Positions 37,872 through 44,325 of a DNA stretch of 44,325 nucleotides are shown piece by piece. The translations under genes were made by a program, and so were the position numbers. Every line of letters starts with the position of its first letter. Position 1 is the first letter of the stretch. The DNA is from Betaproteobacteria bacterium (lineage in GTDB: Bacteria; Pseudomonadota; Gammaproteobacteria; Burkholderiales; JACQAP01), in contig JACQAP010000011.1 of NCBI GenBank assembly GCA_016194905.1, positions 1 through 44,325 on the forward strand, given 5' to 3'. The notes beneath the pieces were generated by a model, which saw nothing but the letters and a program-made list of their open reading frames with translations, was not told where the DNA came from and did not search any database.

Positions 37872-38611
37872 CGCTGATCAGGGCCATAAAGCGCCGCTTC
37901 GGCATCGCCGCCCCCAAAGTTGCGATTCACACTCATGTGCCGTGGTACTGGCGTTGGCTTTCAGTGGCGGCGTTTGCCGGCGCGGTCGTTGGTGTGGGTT
38001 GGCTGACATACGACCTTGGCCGTCAGTACGCAGGATTCGACAACAGCGAAGCCCAGCGAGAGAAGAGTCACTTGCAAGACCTGAATTCCAAGCTTCAGGA
38101 TGAAAACGTTGCATTGAGTCGGGAGATTGCGGCCGCCGAGCGCCAGCTACAGATCGAACTGGCGACGCACGGAAATCTGTCGGGACAGATACGCAACCTC
38201 TCAGAAGAGAATGCGCTGCTCAAGGAGGACCTGGCTTTCTTCCAGACGCTGATGGCGTCCGGAGGGGAAGCCGGCGGCATCAGTGTGAACCGATTCCGCG
38301 TACAGTCAGATGCCCTACCCGGTGAATATCGCTATCGTCTTTTGATTGCGCAGTCCAAACAACGGGTGAAGGATTTCCGCGGACGACTGCAGTTCATCGT
38401 CGATCTCGAACAGGGTGGAAAATCGGAAGTCATCAGCATTCCCAAGGGGGACGACGGGAGCCAGGCGTATAATTTGGCGTTCAAGTTCTATCAGCGCGTC
38501 GAGGGGACATTTCTGGTGCCTCCCGGCGCTGTCATCAAGAAAGTGCAGGTTCGCGTCTTGGAAACCGGCAACCCGACGCCGGTGTCGACACAGACCGTGA
38601 CCCTGTCGTGA
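37868..38611 (+). CDS. membrane protein with coiled coil (DUF6776-like)
   Basis: This 247-residue protein has a basic N-terminus, one membrane helix (about residues 30-52, [19 protein letters not shown]), a coiled coil (about 64-125) and a C-terminal beta-rich domain. It resembles the uncharacterised family found between argC and a bactofilin gene in betaproteobacteria (DUF6776 from memory). The function is unknown; the bactofilin neighbour suggests a cell-envelope or cytoskeletal role. It starts with GTG, overlapping the argC stop by 4 nt. Confidence 0.8.
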   Translation: MTLIRAIKRRFGIAAPKVAIHTHVPWYWRWLSVAAFAGAVVGVGWLTYDLGRQYAGFDNSEAQREKSHLQDLNSKLQDENVALSREIAAAERQLQIELATHGNLSGQIRNLSEENALLKEDLAFFQTLMASGGEAGGISVNRFRVQSDALPGEYRYRLLIAQSKQRVKDFRGRLQFIVDLEQGGKSEVISIPKGDDGSQAYNLAFKFYQRVEGTFLVPPGAVIKKVQVRVLETGNPTPVSTQTVTLS

Positions 38612-38624
38612 GCGGAGTACTGCT

Positions 38625-39032
38625 ATGTTCGGAGCCAAACCCCCAAAACCGCAAAATCGCATAGACAGCTTGATCGGCGCGGGCACGATCGTCGAAGGTA
38701 ACATTTCGTTCAGTGGAGGCTTGCGCGTGGACGGGCGGGTGCGCGGTAACGTATTGACGTCCGATGATCAGCCAAGCACCTTGGTTTTGAGCGAAAAGGC
38801 CCAAATTGAAGGGGAAATAAGAGTTTCGCACGCCGTTATCAATGGGACCGTGATCGGTCCGGTTCACGGCGCCGAATATGTCGAACTGCAGCCCAAGTCC
38901 AATGTCACAGGAGATGTGTATTACCGGACGCTGGAAATTCAGTTGGGTGCGGTGGTGCAGGGCAGGTTGGTGCACCAGGATGAGGACAAGGCGCAGAAAG
39001 TCGTGTCGCTGAAAGGGTCTGGCGGAGATTGA
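38625..39032 (+). CDS. bactofilin
   Basis: The 135-residue protein has a central bactofilin beta-helix (SLIGAGTIVEGNISFSGGLR through VTGDVYYRTLEIQLGAVVQG) with short charged ends. Bactofilins polymerise without nucleotide into filaments tied to cell shape, stalks or localisation of wall enzymes. It follows the coiled-coil membrane protein by 13 nt. An M23 peptidase, a common functional partner of bactofilins, is encoded nearby at 40668-41987. Confidence 0.93.
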   Translation: MFGAKPPKPQNRIDSLIGAGTIVEGNISFSGGLRVDGRVRGNVLTSDDQPSTLVLSEKAQIEGEIRVSHAVINGTVIGPVHGAEYVELQPKSNVTGDVYYRTLEIQLGAVVQGRLVHQDEDKAQKVVSLKGSGGD

Positions 39033-39089
39033 CCGGCTGGCGCCGGCGCCAGATAATGGTTTGCGCAGGGTTCACTTCGGGAGCAGGCA

Positions 39090-39440
39090 ATGAACGCCGT
39101 TACTGAAATGCCGTCGCCGCTGATGTTTACGGACAACGCGGCAAAGAAGGTGAAGGAATTGATCGACGAGGAGGGTAACCCCGGCCTCAAGTTGCGCGTG
39201 TTCGTCACGGGCGGCGGCTGTTCGGGCTTCCAGTACGGTTTTACCTTTGACGAGGACATGAATGAAGATGACGCATCCATGGAGAAGAACGGCGTGACGC
39301 TGTTGATCGATGCGATGAGTTATCAATATCTGGTAGGCGCGGAAATCGACTATCAGGAAAGTCTTGAAGGTGCGCAGTTCGTGATAAAGAACCCGAACGC
39401 GACTTCCACATGCGGATGCGGCTCTTCCTTTACCGCGTAA
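39090..39440 (+). CDS. erpA: iron-sulfur cluster insertion protein
   Basis: The 116-residue A-type carrier has the three conserved cysteines Cys44 ([12 protein letters not shown]), Cys108 and Cys110 (TCGCGSSF) that hold an Fe-S cluster for delivery to apoproteins. The length and the [14 protein letters not shown] start match ErpA. A terminator follows 24 nt after the stop. Confidence 0.95.
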   Translation: MNAVTEMPSPLMFTDNAAKKVKELIDEEGNPGLKLRVFVTGGGCSGFQYGFTFDEDMNEDDASMEKNGVTLLIDAMSYQYLVGAEIDYQESLEGAQFVIKNPNATSTCGCGSSFTA

Positions 39441-39463
39441 AGTCCAGCCAGGGCAACGAACGC

Positions 39464-39495
39464 AAGGCGGCATGAATTGCCGCCTTTTGGTTTTT
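39464..39495 (+). terminator. rho-independent terminator after erpA
   Basis: A 9-bp stem (AAGGCGGCA / TGCCGCCTT) with a 5-nt loop is followed by TTGGTTTTT. It lies between the convergent erpA and anmK genes. Confidence 0.85.
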
Positions 39496-39515
39496 CCAGG
39501 CCAGGAAAATTGTTT

Positions 39516-40616
39516 CTATGCCGGGTAAATTGCGCCCAGAATTCGCGGACCCTTCGCACCGGTTACAGAGGGAAGATTTCCGGAGTGCAAGAGCAGAGCC
39601 TGGCGGGCGAGCCAGGCGAACGCGCAGGCTTCCACCCAGTCGGGATCGATGCCAAGCTTCGCGGTTGTTGTGATCGTCACCCCGGGAAGTGCGGCAGCGA
39701 GTCCTGACATCAACGCCGAATTGGCTGCGCCGCCGCCGCATACGTAGATCTCCTTCGCGCCGTCGCAGCATGATTTGGCGGCGCGTGCGATGCTGACGGC
39801 GGTCAGCGCAAGCAGGGTGGCTTGGACATCCCGCGGATTTTCTTTTCCCGAAAGCCGCTCTTCGAGCCAGGCGAGATTGAAAAGCTCGCGGCCTGTGCTC
39901 TTGGGCGGATTGCGGGAAAAATACTCGTGACCAAGCAGTGCCTGCAGAAGGTCGTCTATGCAGCGTCCGCCTTTTGCCCATGCGCCATCCCGGTCGAAAG
40001 GCTTTCCAAGATGCTGTTGGATCCAGGCATTCATCAGCATGTTGCCTGGTCCGGTATCAAACCCTTGAACTGTACCGGATCCCAGATCAGTGATATTGGC
40101 AATGCCGCCGATGTTGACGATGACGCGATGGATCGAGGGGTGGCCAAACATCGCTTGATGGAATGCGGGGACCAGCGGTGCGCCTTCGCCGCCGGCAGCA
40201 ATATCGCGGCTGCGAAAATCGCAGACCACAATATTTTGGGTCAGCTCCGCCAGCAATGCGCCGTTGCCGAGCTGGATAGTGTAGCCGGCATCGGGACGAT
40301 GCCGAATCGTCTGGCCGTGACAGCCGATGGCTAGCACACCGGTGGAACTCACTCGTGTCTTGCTCATCAACTTGTGAACGGCCCGTGCGTAAATTTGCGC
40401 AAGCTCGTTGCCGAGCACCGCCGCATTATGAATCTCGTCGGATTGAGGTTTATGAATAGCCAGCAGTCTGGCGCGCAGCGAATCTCCAAAAGGCAAGAAG
40501 GCCTCGCCAATGATCCGATGCCCGCCGCTGGAAAAGTCGATCAAGACGGCGTCCGCGCCGTCAAGGCTGGTTCCGGACATCAGGCCGATGTAATGCTCTG
40601 CGCTCGCCATGGACAT
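39516..40616 (-). CDS. anmK: anhydro-N-acetylmuramic acid kinase
   Basis: The 366-residue kinase phosphorylates and opens anhydro-MurNAc during peptidoglycan recycling. Typical segments are IGLMSGTSLDGADAVLIDF (ATP-binding start), IGCHGQTIRHRP, VNIGGIANIT, GFDTGPGN, and YVCGGGAANSALM. It is complete. It lies 51 nt downstream of the M23 peptidase gene, an association common in betaproteobacteria. Confidence 0.96.
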   Translation of the reverse strand: MSMASAEHYIGLMSGTSLDGADAVLIDFSSGGHRIIGEAFLPFGDSLRARLLAIHKPQSDEIHNAAVLGNELAQIYARAVHKLMSKTRVSSTGVLAIGCHGQTIRHRPDAGYTIQLGNGALLAELTQNIVVCDFRSRDIAAGGEGAPLVPAFHQAMFGHPSIHRVIVNIGGIANITDLGSGTVQGFDTGPGNMLMNAWIQQHLGKPFDRDGAWAKGGRCIDDLLQALLGHEYFSRNPPKSTGRELFNLAWLEERLSGKENPRDVQATLLALTAVSIARAAKSCCDGAKEIYVCGGGAANSALMSGLAAALPGVTITTTAKLGIDPDWVEACAFAWLARQALLLHSGNLPSVTGAKGPRILGAIYPA

Positions 40617-40667
40617 GAAGTCTAGCAGGCAACAGTCAGCCGGGATGGCGGATGCTGTCGACGGATT

Positions 40668-41987
40668 TCAATCCAGACGGGCGAGGTCGGTATTGCGCAG
40701 CATGTCCAGCCGCGCGAAGAGGGGTTGGGCGAATTCTTCGAAGGCGGGCCGCAACTGCGCAGTTATCGGCGGCCCAGGAGGCATGGCGAGTCGCATCGGA
40801 TTCTGATGCACGCCATTGACGTGGAATTCGTAATGCAGATGCGGACCGGTGGCCAGTCCGGTACTGCCAACGAAGCCAACGATTTCCCCCTGCACTACGC
40901 GTTTTCCCTGCCGCAGACCCTGGCTGAATCCGGACAGGTGCGCATACAACGTGACATAGCCATTGGGGTGGCGCACGGTCACGACGTTGCCATAGCCACC
41001 CTTGCGACCGACAAAGGTGACATAGCCGTCGGAAGTCACGCGTACCCGCGTGCCGGTGGGTGCGCCGTAGTCGATCCCTTTATGGGCGCGCCACGTCTTG
41101 AGGATCGGATGGAAACGCGCGCTGGTGAATCCGGAAGTCACGCGAGAGAATTCGATCGGGGAACGCAGGAAAGCCTTGCGCATGTTGCGTCCGTCGGGAG
41201 TGTAATAGCCGTTGCGTCCTTGATCGTCGCGGAAAAATACTGCTCGGAAGGGGTGTCCCTGATTGACGAATTCCGCAGACAATACTCGGCCAAACCCTAC
41301 AAATTCGCCATCGGCAGCCAGCGCTTCGTAGACCACGGAGAAGCGATCGCCGCGACGCAAATCGCGATGGAAGTCGATGTCGCTGGAAAAGATTTCCGCG
41401 AGCTGCAGGGCTACAAATTCCGGGATGCCGGAAGAGTCCGTTGCCGCAAAAAGCGAAGTCTCGATTTCCCCTGAACTTTGCATTACCCATTGCTCGGTTT
41501 GCGGCAACTCTTCGGACGAGGAAAATCCTGACTCGCCGCGAGTGACATGAAGACGGCGCCCGTCGGTATTCACGTAGGCAAGAGATTCCAGTCGGCCGTC
41601 GTCGGTCGTCACAACACGAATGGTCCGGCCGGGGATCAGCTGGTATAGCGAGCGGACATCTTTGGCCTGCAACAGATAAGTCAACGCATCAGCGTCGTTT
41701 ACATTTAATCTCGCCAACACCGAAGCGACGGTGTCGCCGCGCTGGATGCGCTCCTCGCGCCAATATCGTGTCTCTTCCGGGGATGCGACAGGTGCTGCGG
41801 GAAGGGCGATGTCTTCGACGACGTGCTGCAGTTCGACGGGTTCCGGAACGGTATCCGGTGCGATACCGAATGCGGCAACAACGCCGAAAAACGGCAATAT
41901 CGCGACCACCACAGGCCAGTGGTGCCACAACGATCGCGGCTCGGACGCTGGCTTTTGCGCTAGAATTTTGTATTTGTTCAACGACAT
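40668..41987 (-). CDS. M23-family cell-wall metalloendopeptidase
   Basis: The 439-residue protein has an N-terminal membrane anchor (about residues 24-46), a LysM/OapA-like middle region (RIQRGDTVASVLARLN), and a C-terminal M23 LytM-type domain with zinc ligands in HKGIDYGAPTGT and HLHYEFHVNG. It probably cuts peptidoglycan crosslinks in the periplasm, like MepM. Its cooperation with the bactofilin nearby is an inference. It is divergent from tyrS. Confidence 0.94.
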   Translation of the reverse strand: MSLNKYKILAQKPASEPRSLWHHWPVVVAILPFFGVVAAFGIAPDTVPEPVELQHVVEDIALPAAPVASPEETRYWREERIQRGDTVASVLARLNVNDADALTYLLQAKDVRSLYQLIPGRTIRVVTTDDGRLESLAYVNTDGRRLHVTRGESGFSSSEELPQTEQWVMQSSGEIETSLFAATDSSGIPEFVALQLAEIFSSDIDFHRDLRRGDRFSVVYEALAADGEFVGFGRVLSAEFVNQGHPFRAVFFRDDQGRNGYYTPDGRNMRKAFLRSPIEFSRVTSGFTSARFHPILKTWRAHKGIDYGAPTGTRVRVTSDGYVTFVGRKGGYGNVVTVRHPNGYVTLYAHLSGFSQGLRQGKRVVQGEIVGFVGSTGLATGPHLHYEFHVNGVHQNPMRLAMPPGPPITAQLRPAFEEFAQPLFARLDMLRNTDLARLD

Positions 41988-42123
41988 GCACTCACATTAT
42001 TTGCCGACTTGGCGCGGAGATTAGCAGAATCCCCCACTGAACGTAACCCGGAACTCGCAACTAGCGTTCCAGCCGGTGGGCCTCCCGGCACGTAGACGGA
42101 ATCTGACCGTTACAACAAACAAC

Positions 42124-43320
42124 ATGGATATCAAAGAACAACTGGAAATTACCAAACGCGGGTGCAGCGAGTTGCTCATCGAAACGGAATTTGTAGAGAA
42201 GCTCGGGTTGCGCCGGCCGCTGCGAGTGAAGGCCGGATTCGATCCGACTGCTCCCGACCTTCACCTTGGGCATACGGTTCTCATCAACAAGCTCCGGCAG
42301 CTGCAGGAGCTCGGCCATCACATCATTTTTCTGATCGGGGATTTCACCGGAATGATCGGTGATCCGACGGGGAAAAATGCCACACGACCACCTCTGACCC
42401 GAGATCAGATCGCGGAAAATGCCAAGACCTATCAGGCGCAGATTTTCAAGATTCTCGATCCAGCAAAGACCGAGGTGGCGTTCAACTCGACCTGGATGGA
42501 CAAGCTTACTTCCGTCGACATGATCAAGCTGGCAGCGAAGTACAACGTGGCGCGCATGCTCGAGCGCGACGATTTCGGCAAACGTTACAAGAGCGGCCAG
42601 CAGATTGCGATCCATGAATTTCTGTATCCACTGGTGCAGGGATATGACTCCGTTGCTCTGAAGGCAGATCTGGAGCTCGGCGGCACAGATCAGAAATTCA
42701 ATCTTTTGGTGGGGCGCGAGTTGCAGAAGGACTACGGACAGCCGACGCAGTGCATTCTGACGATGCCGTTGCTGGAGGGGCTCAGCGGCGACGACAAGAT
42801 GTCGAAGTCGCTTGGAAATTATGTCGGAATTGCAGAAAGTCCCGACCAGATATTCGGCAAGCTGATGTCGATTTCCGACGAACTGATGTGGCGCTACATG
42901 GAGCTTTTGTCTTTCGAGTCGCTGGCCACACTCAGGAAATGGAAGGATGAAGTCGCGGCGGGGCGCAATCCGCGCGACATCAAGGTTACGTTTGCACAGG
43001 AGATCGTGGCGCGCTTCCATGATCGCGCGGCGGCCGAGCGGGCACTCGCGGATTTCGAGTCACGATTCAAGCAAGGGGAGATACCGGAAGACATCCCCGA
43101 GTTGACGCTTTCAGCGGGGGGCGAAGCCCTGCCTATTACTCAGATTCTCAAACAGGCCGGGTTGACCGCCAGCACCTCCGAAGCCATGCGCATGATCGAA
43201 CAGGGTGGGGTTAAGCTCGACGGCGAGAAAGTGAGCGATAAGGCCCTCAAGTTGCCCGCCGGCGGACCGTTCGTCATCCAGGTAGGCAAGCGCAAGTTCG
43301 CGCGGGTGTTGCTGTCCTGA
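42124..43320 (+). CDS. tyrS: tyrosyl-tRNA synthetase
   Basis: The 398-residue class I synthetase charges tRNA-Tyr. It shows the HIGH-type motif HLGH ([14 protein letters not shown]), KMSKS ([12 protein letters not shown]), and a C-terminal S4 RNA-binding domain ([17 protein letters not shown]). The ATG at 42124 ([13 protein letters not shown]) is the usual start; an in-frame ATG at 42076 would add an unlikely 16 residues. A terminator begins at its stop codon. Confidence 0.97.
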   Translation: MDIKEQLEITKRGCSELLIETEFVEKLGLRRPLRVKAGFDPTAPDLHLGHTVLINKLRQLQELGHHIIFLIGDFTGMIGDPTGKNATRPPLTRDQIAENAKTYQAQIFKILDPAKTEVAFNSTWMDKLTSVDMIKLAAKYNVARMLERDDFGKRYKSGQQIAIHEFLYPLVQGYDSVALKADLELGGTDQKFNLLVGRELQKDYGQPTQCILTMPLLEGLSGDDKMSKSLGNYVGIAESPDQIFGKLMSISDELMWRYMELLSFESLATLRKWKDEVAAGRNPRDIKVTFAQEIVARFHDRAAAERALADFESRFKQGEIPEDIPELTLSAGGEALPITQILKQAGLTASTSEAMRMIEQGGVKLDGEKVSDKALKLPAGGPFVIQVGKRKFARVLLS

Positions 43321-43369
43321 CAGCTTGTTTCGCGATTCGGTTGCAGCGTCGCCAAACAAGCTGTTTTTT
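43320..43369 (+). terminator. rho-independent terminator after tyrS
   Basis: An 11-bp perfect stem (ACAGCTTGTTT / AAACAAGCTGT) with a 23-nt loop is followed by a run of T. It begins on the last base of the tyrS stop codon and separates tyrS from the rRNA promoter. Confidence 0.85.
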
Positions 43370-43390
43370 CTGCAAAAACCCCGAAAAATG

Positions 43391-43418
43391 TTGACCGAAG
43401 GATTTCGATCCGTATAAT
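43391..43418 (+). promoter_or_regulatory. rRNA operon promoter
   Basis: TTGACC (43391-43396) and a perfect TATAAT (43413-43418) are 16 bp apart, followed by the GC-rich discriminator GCGCACC typical of stringently controlled rRNA promoters. The predicted start is near 43425, about 184 nt before mature 16S rRNA. Confidence 0.85.
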
Positions 43419-43456
43419 GCGCACCTTCGCCGGAAACGGCCGCCGGAAAACGGCGT

Positions 43457-43470
43457 TGCTCTTTAACAAA
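43457..43470 (+). promoter_or_regulatory. boxA antitermination site of the rRNA leader
   Basis: TGCTCTTTAACA matches the boxA consensus bound by NusB/S10 to protect rRNA transcription from Rho. It sits about 140 nt upstream of the 16S 5' end. The rest of the leader to 43608 holds no gene. Confidence 0.8.
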
Positions 43471-43608
43471 CTAAACAGCCGATGCGTGTGGGTGCTTCGT
43501 GGTTTTGGGGCGCTGCACGGGAACGGGTCGAGGGTGATCGCCCGGTTCTTTTGTCCTTCGGGATGGAGGGACGCCTGTCCTGTGAAGAAGCTTTGAGAAG
43601 AAGGGATT

Positions 43609-44325
<717 letters not shown>

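Overview
The window reads as chromosome of a betaproteobacterium. The evidence is the gene order mlaFEDCB, an ABC transporter, bolA-type gene, murA, hisGDCBHAFIE, HIT protein, tatABC and a DegS/AlgW-type protease, followed by rplM-rpsI, argC, bactofilin, erpA, anmK, an M23 peptidase, tyrS and 16S rRNA, together with the 16S sequence itself. The genus cannot be fixed by eye. No insertion sequence, phage gene, tRNA or CRISPR array was found.

Region 1 (1-19130, mostly minus strand) is a type IV pilus cluster of the MSHA kind. Read in the direction of transcription it encodes a sigma-54 response regulator, a GspA/MshM-like AAA protein, an MshL secretin lipoprotein, an MshN-like TPR protein, an MshE ATPase with a cyclic-di-GMP-type N-terminal motif, an MshG inner-membrane protein, MshI-, MshJ- and MshK-like assembly proteins, two minor prepilins and a class III nucleotide cyclase. 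Many of these genes overlap by 1-4 nt. A plus-strand histidine kinase (2253-3962) and three tandem major-pilin-like copies (1-1778) follow. Only the middle pilin copy has a prepilin leader; the two outer copies are cut at the same codon, as silent pilin cassettes are. One truncated copy still has a sigma-54-like promoter, ribosome binding site and terminator.

Region 2 (19357-25631, plus strand) is envelope maintenance: the Mla phospholipid transport system, an ABC-2 exporter, a BolA/IbaG protein and MurA. Region 3 (25660-32936) is a complete histidine pathway operon lacking only hisZ, which the short HisG should need from elsewhere, followed by a HIT-family protein. Region 4 (32962-35698) holds the Tat translocon and a convergent membrane-anchored HtrA protease.

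Region 5 (35848-39495) has the rplM-rpsI ribosomal operon with a promoter and a strong terminator, an argC interrupted by a one-base frameshift, a coiled-coil membrane protein, a bactofilin and erpA. Region 6 (39516-44325) has anmK and an M23 peptidase on the minus strand, tyrS with its terminator, then the promoter, boxA and first ~717 nt of a 16S rRNA gene that runs off the window.

The most unusual material is the pilin array with its leaderless copies, the cyclase coupled to a prepilin gene, and the broken argC.
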